A stretch of 29,042 nucleotides of DNA, from the NCBI GenBank assembly GCA_946803715.1, contig CAMPET010000102.1, positions 125,765 to 154,806 on the forward strand. Direction: 5' to 3'. Positions 9,662 through 18,989 of this stretch are shown in pieces (position 1 is the stretch's first letter; every line of letters starts with the position of its first letter). Source of the DNA: Beroe ovata (taxonomy: Eukaryota > Ctenophora > Nuda > Beroida > Beroidae). The notes beneath the pieces are model-generated. The model did no database searches. It saw only the letters and a program-made list of their open reading frames with translations, and had not been told where the DNA came from. A program made the translations under genes and the position numbers.

Positions 9662-9670
9662 TGACGTCAC
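9662..9670. promoter_or_regulatory. CRE-like palindrome TGACGTCAC
   Basis: Third TGACGTCAC in the window, followed by GAAAT. A related half site, aatgacgtaacg, occurs near 9804. Regulatory role inferred only. Confidence 0.2.
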
Positions 9671-10580
9671 GAAATATCAGGATTATCTTTGCGTGAACCG
9701 TACTGTTCATTGTTCAATTTGACTAACGCAAGTACCAAAAACCACGAATATAATAATATGCAGGTAAAGCCATATATTTCGAGTGAAAACATATCGCACT
9801 TGAAATGACGTAACGGTCGATAATATAGGGCACGGACGAAGCAGGCCGCAAACACACGAGTATATACTTTTTTCAATCAGCAAATGAGAGAGTCATGACT
9901 GGCGTGCCATGACTGGGTCCCTTATAAGTACTAACTCATCATAAAACCGGTGTGTTGCTGCACAAACATGACCGAAATTTTGCAAGACATGGGGACGCAC
10001 GCCAACTTATAAGGTTGCTCCTTTATAATATGGAATTCATATTGTGTACGTGACATCTATCGCTGTTGGTTATATAGTTATCACGAACAAACGCGGGCTG
10101 ATCACGCGCAGTGACCCCACGCTAAACTGAATCTTGAGGCGTAGGAAACCACGTACTCTAGCCGAGACGAAGTGGTGAATGAATATATGCGTATAAATGC
10201 ATAATTTGTTATTCATGAACCATGTAATGAATAATTATTGTGGCTAGAATAGACAAGAATATATTATATGCGGCCACTTCAAATGAAAAGTCACGAACGC
10301 AAAATAACATGATGACATTTGGGCGTGTCTAACTAAAGAAATCTAGCTGTGATACATAAATAAGTGGTGCGTGTATGAAAATATACAAATTATACTAAGT
10401 TGATCAATTAACTGAAATGGACTCTCATCACAGTAATAAATTCATCATCGGCTCTCGCTGTCACAAAAGCGTTAATTATAGTAGTCTGTAAAGAATATAC
10501 AGTGAGTCAGAATGAAAGCCTTTCGGGAAAAGCTCAAGTGTCCACATGGCACAAGGGCTCTGAAGATGTCATACGACTCA
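9671..10580. other. No gene recognised
   Basis: AT-rich unique sequence. One reverse-orientation copy of the ttataaaggagca word lies at 10016-10028. Confidence 0.5.
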
Positions 10581-10760
10581 GCACGTGCAAAAATGTGAAT
10601 GCAATATTCTCACATGCGCGCAATTACTGCTAAGCATGTGGATATAGTTGTTTCTTTGCGCACGTGCAAAATGTGGACAGATAATAGATATTGCACCTTA
10701 CTATCATAACAGACTATTATAGTAACATCGTGTTAACATGGTAACATCTCTTTGTGCACG
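10581..10760. promoter_or_regulatory. Repeated GCACGTGCAAAA-TGTG motif
   Basis: gcacgtgcaaaaatgtg (10581-10597) recurs as gcacgtgcaaaatgtg (10660-10675), and a partial gtgcacgttcaa follows at 10754. The core GCACGTGC is an E-box that also contains the HIF-type ACGTG. Two near-identical 16-17-mers 79 bp apart suggest a small regulatory module or a decayed repeat. Confidence 0.3.
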
Positions 10761-10837
10761 TTCAACGAAAAACGTTCTTTCGACCAAATTGTGTTTCTCG
10801 AAACAAATATATTGCCTATGAGCAACTCAAGCTATAG

Positions 10838-10889
10838 CCAATCGAAGGTGTGCCTATGTCACGTGTTCTAAACCTAGTAATCCAATTGG
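10838..10889. promoter_or_regulatory. CCAAT - TGTCACGTG - CCAATTGG composite
   Basis: CCAAT (10838-10842), TGTCACGTG (10857-10865) and CCAATTGG (10882-10889), with gaps of 14 and 16 bp. Same architecture as the clusters at 4.17 and 27.30 kb. Candidate NF-Y plus bHLH-Zip element. No neighbouring gene is recognised. Confidence 0.4.
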
Positions 10890-12540
10890 ACGCAACAGAT
10901 CATTGTGGTTTTCATAAAACCAGTTGCGGATTGAATATAATATTATGTTGTATATTATTGTTGTATAAATTTATGAAGGAGCACACTATCATCATGATTC
11001 ATGAACTGCTGACATGAGATTTGTAATACTATGCTCATAAATAATCGCAATATTCAAAAGATAAACGACTATGATTATACGCGCAGTATTTGATTCAAGA
11101 TTTTGGGGAAGGATTTCATCAAATATATGAGTGTGAAAATGAACAGAACTCAATATCCTTCACTGAATGAGAAATTTCAAATTTATAATTAGCGCCAAAA
11201 TCAATGGAAAATTAATGTGAAGTAAAAAAATGGAGTCAGTCAAGCGGAAAATTAACATTTCAATAAATTCGAAATGCTAGCCATTTCACATGTATTGTCA
11301 CGATCAAAGATTATACACAAAACTCACAGCAATCACAGAGAAAAAGACATACGTGTTAAGGTTTATACCAGTCTTTCATACATAAGACAATTTTCATCAC
11401 AAACTCATTACACTTATTCTTTGACCTCTCTGCCAGAAAAAAGGTAAAACTCTTTCAAATTAAATTGGATGAACTTGGCACTGTTAATTGGGCACGTGCT
11501 TTGAACACACACCTTGTTAAAAATATGAGACCATAATATCACTTGAAGCTGAATGTGAAGCTTCAGATGAACGTAAAGCTTTAGATGAATAGGTATACCC
11601 GAGCAAAAAACCAAATTAATTCCCCTAATAATATACCTAATTTTGCAAAATACTAAACAGAACAGAGTAGGACTGGATAATTGTGAGTGTGCTGTCAACA
11701 GACAAAATATCACCTTGTGTTTGAAATAGCTACCAACATGAATTAATTTCAATCTAATGATAGCGCCAGCAAAATTATTGGAGCAATTCGAGCAATGATG
11801 AGAGCAATAAGGTATCATAACAGAGAGCTGGAAAATAAACAATTAGATCAACAAATTAACAAAATCAACAAACAATGACGGAAAATAGGGGAGATCATAT
11901 CAGGAATCATGCAATGAGTGATCTTTTTGTAGCATACTATGGAAGTCTGGAGTCCTATCGACAATATTTGATCGTGGTATCTCGTGGATAATTTATCTTA
12001 AATAATTGTTGGAAATTGAGGAACATTGGAGCAAAATAAATAAATCCCGAGTAAATTTTCTGATCGATGCGAACATATTTATCGCCGTGAATTGCCAAAT
12101 TTATTGACAATTGAGTAATTGATAAATCGCAGTGATTAGATAATTACATGATACCTGTAACATCAGAGTAACAGACCGATACAAAAGCAAAGAGTGATTT
12201 ATAAAGGAATCGCCGGCAAGTCTGTGCAGTAGTCAGCGAGTGTGTGTATGATGCGAAGAGTTTAAATAGCACTTATGTTACATAATAGCTATGTAGAGTA
12301 ATGAATTAAGTTGTTAAATATTATTAACAATGGGCTGGTACTTTGTAAGAGATCTGATATCTGTTTACTGGAATAAAATAACCTATTTAGTTACTAGTTA
12401 GCCTATTTGACCAAGTCTGGTAGCCCCTTATATAGGTATGTGTGATGCTCTGAACGACCTAGAAGTTAGACCTCTAAATGAGTAAATGACTAGATGTGAG
12501 GCTTTGAATCTTGAAACAAATTACTAACAGCCAAAAACAG
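10890..12540. other. No gene recognised; AT-rich
   Basis: It contains a 142-codon minus-strand frame (11414-11842) with an Ile, Leu, His, Cys, Phe-rich composition and no domain I know. The frame covers a small degenerate 18-bp repeat (tgaagcttcagatgaacg / taaagctttagatgaata, about 11556-11591), which accounts for its LKLxVHLKLHIQLQ stretch. Not called as a gene. Confidence 0.5.
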
Positions 12541-12557
12541 TATCAGGAAGCTGTTTT

Positions 12558-12766
12558 TATAAAAGGGAGTACCTAGATGCAAAGAACGAGAGAACTCTTT
12601 TTCAGTATAACATCACTCAAGCACAGATTGCAACTATACTTTTATACCTTTTCTATCAAGATTGGGCGTTAACACCATCAATAAGAACTAACCACACGAT
12701 TATAATATCAAGCTCACGCACACAACGATAGAGGAGGCAAGTACACTCCACACACATATATAAAAG
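12558..12766 (+). promoter_or_regulatory. TATA-like boxes (TATAAAAGGG; TATATAAAAG)
   Basis: TATAAAAG at 12558-12565 (followed by GG) and TATATAAAAG at 12757-12766 both match the metazoan TATA consensus, and tttataaagggg follows at 12781. No matching initiator-plus-ORF is visible downstream. In AT-rich DNA such words arise by chance, so this is weak. Confidence 0.2.
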
Positions 12767-12840
12767 CTGCACTACTACCTTTATAAAGGGGTGCAAAGAT
12801 AGTAAGATGGGTAAAAGCTGCAATGCATTCGCGCATTAAT

Positions 12841-13570
12841 ATGAAAGTGTTAGATTCAAAGTATTGATCTAGAAGAAAGTAATGAGCTCTTGCACTATAA
12901 TTGGTGGGGTACCAATAGATTATTATGCAGATAGATAGATGTTAGTGCTCTATAATAGAACAAGCAGCACCTATAGAATAGATCGCGCTGCAAGTCGGGT
13001 TATTAAAAGTGTGACAATCAATTATTGTGCAAGGGAGAAAGAGAAAGAGAAGTAAAGTCATTGATCTTGCTACAGTACGTGTGCGCCCTGCATAATAGAG
13101 CACAATGTAGCCGAGATCAACTGCACGAGCATCAAATCAGCGGATGATATTATTTTAGATAGTAAGCACGGGAGTTTAATAAATGCTGCGGAGTTTGGAC
13201 CAATAGGAGGAGCGAACAGGACGAATCAAATTGCGGGAAGAGAATCATTAATGATGAGGCATTGAGACAATCGACAACTACTGCTAGGAAAAAAGCTTGC
13301 TTGTACCCTATAAATGGATAAATAGGACTATCAGAATAGCAGAAGATCGGCTTTTACCAAGTCAGAATCCTCTGTTATCAACATTGTATCATTAGCCAGC
13401 CACAAACTTTACAAATATGATAGGTACTGCTGCAGTTACTGGTGATAGTACCTATATGTCATAGAAGCAGCGGGTCTTCTGGCACATCACAAGGTACCAC
13501 TGTGACATTTATATATGAATCGTAGCCGGCCCTGTGTAGCGGACTCTATATGTTGGTATAACAATAGCAA
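12841..13570. other. No gene recognised
   Basis: Unique AT-rich sequence with a short gagaaagagaaagagaag purine run near 13036. Confidence 0.5.
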
Positions 13571-13762
13571 CTATAACTTCCACGGTATCATTTCATCATG
13601 GGTCACGATAATTATCTTAGACAGCCTGGGCATAAAGAGAGGGAGATAGTTACCAAAAGTTGCAGCGGACCTTGCCATGCCATCGCGATAGGTATATATT
13701 TTGGAGCCTTTGTAGATCGATATAGCAGAGGTGGGGGAGATCCATAATTGACAAAAGAGCAA
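13571..13762 (-). other. Unassigned open frame (63 codons, minus)
   Basis: The central part (GSKIYTYRDGMARSAATFGN) has mixed composition and the frame ends IIVTHDEMIPWKL-stop. No domain is recognised, and a frame of this length is expected several times by chance in a window this size. Confidence 0.12.
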
Positions 13763-13769
13763 GACATTG

Positions 13770-14052
13770 TTTATGAAGGAGCAGCAGGGTAATTCATGAA
13801 TGAGGAGGGAATATTTATAATTTATGAAGGAGTAGAGGAGCCAGGGCAGGAAATTCTCATAAGAGTAATCGAATTTAACAAAACCCTCTTACAGTTAATG
13901 AACTCCCATGAAACTTTATTCTGTGGAAAAGATTATCAATTGCAATATTAGAATATTAAAGAACGGAAACTTAAAAGTTAATCTAACAATTCAGTTTGTG
14001 AAAAGCATTCAACATACAATGATGGAGCAATTGATCAGCTTATAAAGGAGCA
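13770..14052 (+). repeat. Three spaced copies of TTTATGAAGGAGCA-like word
   Basis: tttatgaaggagcag at 13770, tttatgaaggagtag at 13821 and ttataaaggagcac at 14040. Further copies lie at 10970 (tttatgaaggagcac) and, inverted, at 10016-10028. It is too short to be a transposon and could be a protein-binding site or the remnant of a dispersed repeat. Confidence 0.45.
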
Positions 14053-14127
14053 CAGCTGTCATATCTGTGACGTATATTATGTGTCAAGCATAACATATCA
14101 TCATGGACGTCTTGTCTATGAAATTAT

Positions 14128-14215
14128 GAATACGCTCTCTTGTCTCACTCTTGAGCTCGATCCTGCCTCACTCTTCTAACCTCCCTCTCGTTTTCTCACT
14201 CCCCCCCATCCTGAG
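14128..14215 (+). other. Pyrimidine-rich tract
   Basis: A CT-dominated run (ctctcttgtctcactcttg, cctccctctcgttttctcac and a CCCCCCC run), followed about 20 bp later by tatacag. A splice-acceptor reading is possible, but no open frame of note follows. Confidence 0.4.
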
Positions 14216-14281
14216 CGTCATCGCTATACAGGGAGACACTGAATAGAGAACAATCACTGCTTATTTGAATTGGTAAGCAAC

Positions 14282-14306
14282 GTCACACACACACACACAC
14301 ACACAN
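14282..14306. repeat. (CA)n microsatellite ending in N (14306)
   Basis: A pure CA run terminated by an undetermined base, so the assembly did not resolve its length. Confidence 0.92.
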
Positions 14307-14465
14307 AGTATGACTGATGTCTAATGGGATTATGAAGAAACCTATAGCGAACACATCGTGTGAGAATGAGAGAGAGAGATTTAATGATGAGCTGGCACAA
14401 TGCCAGCAATGTCTGACCTGATCTAGTACAGGGTGGTACTACCAAACACCAGTCTTTATTAACTT

Positions 14466-14622
14466 CACATACACACACTGACAGTAAACAGTCGTACATA
14501 CCACACAGTTCGTACACAAACACACACAGACACAAGCACTGTCACACACAATACACAGTGTACTACACACACAGTACCTAGTACATACACAGACACACGC
14601 ACACACACACACACACACACAT
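14466..14622. repeat. CA-rich cryptic simple repeat with terminal (CA)n
   Basis: Scattered ACACAC words lead into a pure (CA) block at about 14600-14620. Minus-strand Cys-Val-rich frames here are artefacts. Confidence 0.85.
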
Positions 14623-14950
14623 ACATGAGAGAACACCATCTGTATATACAGAGATATTATATCAAACGTGATCAAAAACGAACCAACGTGTCCATGTCAG
14701 CTGCAAATTTTGCTCAAATACAATCATATATTTGTGAAGCAGTGTACTGCGTTTAAATGGCTGAGACCAGAGGTCAATTAGCGTGCAGTGATATATTTTG
14801 CAGAATGAGCATCGAGCGATACAGATATGTTTTAAGACTGGGAATTTATCATAAACGAGGGGAATTGAATAAAGGAGAAAAAGATAGAAACGAGGGAAGA
14901 AAAATGAGAGGTAGGGAATTATAGAGATGGTGAAATGGAAGGGCCGATAC

Positions 14951-15036
14951 CTAATTAAGTCCAAGGCAACACTGACTTTGAAATACTCGCCCTCGACGCT
15001 ACTAGCTTCTTTAAAGACAACGAATTCTCGGGAAAT
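14951..15036 (-). other. Candidate internal exon (86 bp, minus)
   Basis: Within the 128-codon minus frame 14662-15048, the first part alone is coding-like and GC-raised: ISREFVVFKEASSVEGEYFK, then VSVALDLIR. It is bounded by a plausible acceptor (ttgtccatacag, exon from 15036) and a plausible donor (TTAG|GTATCG, exon end 14951). Beyond the donor the frame becomes a Phe/Leu-rich read of AT-rich DNA. No family is recognised and no partner exon was identified. Judged by eye. Confidence 0.2.
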
Positions 15037-15048
15037 CTGTATGGACAA

Positions 15049-15336
15049 TTATAATTACTATGAATAACAATATAGGGCCTTATAATTGCCTCCTACAAAA
15101 TGACCCTAGCAGGCCCTATTTCATTACTGGCCCCAAAATTAGCACTTAGCATTCGACCTGAGATATGCTGATCGGGTCACATTTGAATAACCGATAGAGC
15201 CTGACAATCATATATAGCACGGCAACAACAATTGTGGGGGAGGGGAACAATGAAACGGCCCTTCTTATAATCAACCCGCACACAAAGGGAGAAGAACATT
15301 GAGAAATGCTGAGTATGGTTCTAAATGGTACTATTG
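15049..15336. other. Nothing seen
   Basis: Unique sequence, no frame or repeat of note. Confidence 0.4.
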
Positions 15337-15372
15337 TGGGTGTGATTCTGTGTGTGGGTGTGTGGGTGTGTG
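15337..15372. repeat. GTGTGGGTGT-rich simple repeat
   Basis: gtgtgggtgtgtgggtgtgtg, followed by a run of seven G. Confidence 0.85.
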
Positions 15373-15466
15373 AGGGGGGGCAAGGAGGTCATAACAATAG
15401 CTACTATCTGGGGTGAAAGGGTGAAAAGAGTATGGTTACTTATCTATCGCTACAGACGTACGTTGC

Positions 15467-15512
15467 CTCACACACATTCACTCACACACATTCACTAACA
15501 CACATTCACTCN
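15467..15512. repeat. 14-bp minisatellite, about 3 copies, ending at N
   Basis: ctcacacacattca twice and ctaacacacattca once, then CTC and an N at 15512. The array is interrupted by the unresolved base, so its copy number is unknown. Confidence 0.9.
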
Positions 15513-15540
15513 TGGAGGTCGCACCAGGTGGGTGTGTGGT

Positions 15541-15613
15541 AACACAGGGTGTGGTTTGGTAACACAGGGTGTGATGTGGTAACACAGGGTGTGGTTTGGT
15601 AACATTGGGTGTT
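15541..15613. repeat. 20-bp minisatellite, about 3.6 copies
   Basis: aacacagggtgtggtttggt at 15541 and 15581, with a variant (gtgatgtggt half) at 15561 between them, and a decayed copy at 15601. The A-B-A pattern hints at a 40-bp higher-order unit. Confidence 0.92.
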
Positions 15614-15928
15614 ACTAGCGGTCTACATATCCTAGATATGGCATATCATAGTAGTACAATACAAAATTAAAACAGTTGAGATTATAGACGTGTATCGGAG
15701 TATATCGTCATTGTTTCTCACACTTATAACAAGAGAGACTTCACGTGGTAAACTGTACAAGAAGAATCACAGACAATCATGCACTGTTTCACTCATACTC
15801 AGTTTAATAACCACCCTGGCCGATGTCTGGATGAGATGTTATAGTTATACAGTGTACAGTGTTTTGTCGAGTGTTTTTCAATCATGAAGTAGTGTCTCTT
15901 TCCCCCAATCGCTCGCGCTGGATGTCGC

Positions 15929-16193
15929 ATGCTTACAAAAGCCAAGAAAATACTGGTAGCAGGCTTTAATAAGGCTGATGAGTGTGAACTCTATATAGAG
16001 GATTTTATAGAACATGCTGAAAATGCAGGTGCAAATCAGTTTTTGCAGTGTTGTCGGTCTACTTCTGAAGTCGGTGATTCGTGACACTCCCGTATTCGCA
16101 GTGTACAACAAGTTGAAGTCAGAAGATCCCGATAAAGTAGTGGACATAGAGAGCCAGGATGACACGATCGGTTACGAATTCACTTCAACACAG
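15929..16193 (+). other. Best coding-like patch: two overlapping frames, possibly one frameshifted exon
   Basis: Frame A starts at ATG 15929 and gives 51 codons (MLTKAKKILVAGFNKADECE, then LYIEDFIEHAENAGANQFLQ) to a TGA at 16082-16084. Frame B (ATG 16014) overlaps it and continues with VIRDTPVFAVYNKLKSEDPD and KVVDIESQDDTIGYEFTSTQ, ending at a good donor, CAG|GTATGT (16191-16199). Both segments are acidic, non-repetitive and coding-like, and switching from A to B needs only a small frame change near 16040-16060. This suggests a decayed or mis-sequenced exon. I recognise no family. The GT microsatellite after the donor would be intronic. Confidence 0.35.
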
Positions 16194-16194
16194 G

Positions 16195-16271
16195 TATGTC
16201 TGTGCGTATGTGTGTGTATGTGTGAGTGTGTGTATGTGTGTGTGTGTATGTGTATGTATGTGTGTGTGTGT
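16195..16271. repeat. (GT)n-rich microsatellite
   Basis: GTGTGT with GTATGT and GTGAGT interruptions, directly after the candidate splice donor. The 118-codon + frame and the His-Thr-rich minus frames over it are artefacts of reading through it. Confidence 0.92.
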
Positions 16272-16343
16272 GACCGGAATTTTGAAGAAACCATGGGTAA
16301 TGAATTGAATGCTGTTGTCAGACTTCTCCCTTCTCTCTCGGAG

Positions 16344-16368
16344 GGGGAATGTGACAAATTGATAAGTT
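16344..16368 (+). other. Candidate short terminal exon after 16.19 kb donor
   Basis: A clear polypyrimidine tract plus AG (cttctcccttctctctcggag, AG ending at 16343) precedes GECDKLIS-stop in the phase left by the 16193 donor. The implied intron (16194-16343, 150 bp) would contain the GT repeat. This rests on splice-site appearance only. Confidence 0.18.
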
Positions 16369-16770
16369 GATAACACACGTGCACGATATAGCAGCTCTCT
16401 TGTCGAAATTCATGGATTCAGAGACATATCTCGTGGGCAATATATATTCCAATTCAGCAAAAACATTGCTCTAAAATATTGCCCAAAAATATTTTGCCCT
16501 AAAAGATCGCGAAAGATTTCGGATTGTGGCTTGTTTCCTTGTACGAGTTAATTAACGCAATTGGGGTGTGGCAGGCGTATTATAACAAACGAAGGAATTC
16601 AGGTATTATAATATTTTCAACACATTCTCAAATTCCACCGTTCAGCAATATTTTGCATTGCTGCCCACGCCTTCACTATGTGCAGATAGATGTCAGCGTG
16701 TGTACGTCGTGCGAACTGCGAGAGTCAGTAGAGGTAGGTACTGCTAGCTAGCTAAAGTAGAATGGACAGT

Positions 16771-16821
16771 GTACTTGAGTGTATACTGTACTTTAGTGTA
16801 TACTGTACTTCAGTGTATACT
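16771..16821. repeat. 17-bp minisatellite, 3 copies
   Basis: gtacttgagtgtatact, gtactttagtgtatact and gtacttcagtgtatact at 16771, 16788 and 16805; only the central base varies. Confidence 0.93.
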
Positions 16822-16850
16822 GTACACTATGTACATTGTACAGTATACAC
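16813..16850. repeat. Perfect inverted repeat (14-bp stem, 10-nt loop)
   Basis: gtgtatactgtac (16813-16825) pairs with gtacagtatacac (16838-16850), with one more A-T pair inside. The loop ctatgtacat nearly completes the 8-bp palindrome atgtacat. It overlaps the last unit of the 17-bp array, and further TATAC-rich sequence on the right could extend the foldback imperfectly. Confidence 0.85.
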
Positions 16851-17027
16851 AGTATACTGTATTCTATACACTCTACAATGCATACACTGTATACCGTACA
16901 CACCTCGAAAAGTGAAATCTCAACAAAGAATCAACACAAGCTAAACGCGGCATATCTCTACCATTCTCTTCCATAGACGCACAGCAGACGCTAACGGTGG
17001 AAAACCATCTCAATCTATATCAATCTC

Positions 17028-17068
17028 TAAGTGCTATAACTATTATAGTTAAGTAGTTATAGCACTTA
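17028..17068. repeat. Inverted repeat (15-bp stem)
   Basis: taagtgctataact (17028-17041) pairs with agttatagcactta (17055-17068), plus one more inner pair. The centre contains a second, alternative small palindrome (aactattatagtt). It is too short for a typical miRNA precursor and is a possible cruciform. Confidence 0.85.
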
Positions 17069-17261
17069 AAGTAGCCAGAGAGAAAGAGTTAGCTAATATA
17101 TAAGCTCTGATGCCTGATACTACTTTAGGAGCAAGCTATGATAGTTATTATATAAGCTTTCCCCTCAACTATTGGCAATCCGCTGGGTAGGTAATGATCC
17201 TCAAGATAATGGTATGATATCTCACTTACTATAAGCGGAACTGCAGTGGCAACTTGTGCGA

Positions 17262-17316
17262 CAATAGCGCAACAATAACGCAAAAATAGCGCAACAATAA
17301 CGCAACAATAACGCAG
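17262..17316. repeat. 11-bp minisatellite, 5 copies
   Basis: Units caatagcgcaa, caataacgcaa, aaatagcgcaa, caataacgcaa and caataacgcag run back to back. The 74-codon minus frame with RYCC/VIVAL repeats is its translation. Confidence 0.92.
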
Positions 17317-17707
17317 CAATTGTAACAAAAAATTGTAGCTTTCCGACAATTCATGATGGCACTCCGTGACAACTATCTATCTTCCCGATTGCTAACAGAC
17401 CAGTTATAGTGTCCTCCAGTTAGCATTCGGGAAATTGAAAGTATAGGTATTGGTCCAGTATCATTATAATATTGGGTGAACATAAAATTATAGTGTCAAC
17501 AGATTATAATAGGCTACATACCTACTGGCACATGACTTACATAAACTAAGTTATAATTACATTGTGAACTTTAATAGGGTTTCGGTACTTGTTAATAAGA
17601 AGTTGATTAACATGAGCCCATGATATACTTAAGAAGTTTATAAACAAACTATATCAGTATATCGGAATTTCATGAGCGCATTATAATCGAGGACTAGCCA
17701 TACCAAT

Positions 17708-17843
17708 ATCACGCCGTTGCTGTTTAAGACAGTATCTTTATCACGCCGGTGCTGTTTAAGACAGTATCTGTATCACACCAGTGCTGCTTAAGACAATATC
17801 TGTATCACGCCGGTGCTGTTTAAGACAGTATCTGTATCCCGCC
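17708..17843. repeat. 32-bp minisatellite, 4 full copies plus a partial
   Basis: Units start at 17708, 17740, 17772, 17804 and 17836 (partial), each opening atcacgcc(g)gtgctgttt and closing aagacagtatctgt. Units 2 and 4 are identical and unit 3 is the most diverged. Each unit except unit 3 contains a small hairpin, CTGT-TTAAG-ACAG. Copies abut with no spacers, so this is not a CRISPR array. Confidence 0.93.
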
Positions 17844-17849
17844 ATGCAA

Positions 17850-18480
17850 CCTATAGCAGGTGTTCTAATATTTCACGCCAATAGGTGAGCAGGAGACAAT
17901 TCATTCCTGTTTTTTGGCATCTGCATGAAAATTAGGTACGTGGAAAATATGACGCCGGAAAATAAAATTTCTGAAAAACGAATTTTCTCTCTTCCCCCTG
18001 TCAATTTCCGGGAAGTCTTAGCAGTTAGAGTTTTTAACCAAGTGTGTTGCATGCAGTACAATATATACGGAATCCAGGGAATGTGCTGGACTAAGCTGCG
18101 TCTCAGTCGAAATAATCACATACGGGCATATCGCAGTTTTTGAAGAAATATATCTGTAGCCATCTTAATAAAGAGTAAATTCATGAAGAGTAGAAGGTAC
18201 GTCGGCTTTTACTAATTGTGATAGAATTGATAAACTTCCGTTACTGTGAAAGTTACAAACGCAAAACATCCTAAAGAAATGCAAGATAAAATCACCAAAA
18301 TGTGGCGAAATACATATCACCGTCTTATCACTGCAAAGTTTCTCTTATCATCAGTCAACTCCCAGCACATCCCCCGATTATTTGATCTGACACCCCCCCT
18401 CCACATATAATTACTCCCACTCAGGTAATTAGAAATCAATTAAGCAATTATTCGACTCCTCCACGCATGTCAATCACACA
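17850..18480. other. No gene recognised
   Basis: Overlapping open frames occur on both strands near 17873-18143 (62 and 72 codons) without recognisable domains. The rest is AT-rich unique sequence. Confidence 0.45.
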
Positions 18481-18501
18481 CATTTGCTTAGCATGCAAAT
18501 G
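18481..18501. promoter_or_regulatory. Inverted octamer (POU-type) motif
   Basis: catttgc-ttagcat-gcaaatg is an exact 7-bp inverted repeat whose right half contains the octamer ATGCAAAT. POU-domain (Oct) factors bind this octamer and can dimerise on paired half sites. Function inferred only. Confidence 0.3.
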
Positions 18502-18524
18502 GGATGAGGTTATATAATTATACC

Positions 18525-18544
18525 TATGCACTGCATAGTGCATA
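18525..18544. repeat. Perfect palindrome tatgcac-tgcata-gtgcata
   Basis: A 7-bp inverted repeat with a 6-nt loop, 24 bp downstream of the inverted octamer. Confidence 0.7.
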
Positions 18545-18989
18545 AGACATAAGGTATTTAGCAATATACAACATCTGCTGAGTAGATCAGTGGGATTGTA
18601 AAAAATTCAAAATACAGTATAGATACTAGATAATCAGTAAAAATCATGAATGCACGATTGATCGTCACAAAAACAACTGCAACGGCCAAAGTTTTTTTTG
18701 ACAGAAATGAAGATTTTTGCCGGGTCTACGAAATTTGTCAGAAAATTCAGCTGAAAGATAACATCAATTTCAAAGACATCTGGAGTCGATTGAGAAGCCT
18801 TTGAATAAAGAATGAATTAAGTTGACATCTTCCAAGCTATAGATATCTTATTTTAGGTCCAACCGATTGCGGAAATCATCATTACTAAGTGTTTGATATG
18901 ATCATTGCAATCATAACACGATTTAATAAATCCGCTGCAGATCAAGGTCGCCACAAAATACTTTATAACATCCAGCTGCGTTCACCCAC

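Noticed and set aside
11414-11842. 142-codon minus-strand frame as a gene
   Set aside because: It covers a degenerate 18-bp repeat in AT-rich DNA and shows no domain; its length is near the chance maximum for this much sequence.
16014-16370. 118-codon + frame as a single intact gene
   Set aside because: Its middle third is translation of a GT microsatellite (Cys/Val repeats). Only the part before the donor at 16193 looks coding-like.
17028-17068. microRNA precursor
   Set aside because: The 15-bp stem is too short for a typical animal pre-miRNA, and a competing small palindrome occupies the centre.
17708-17843. CRISPR-like array
   Set aside because: The 32-bp units abut with no spacers, and the context is animal DNA. 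It is a minisatellite.
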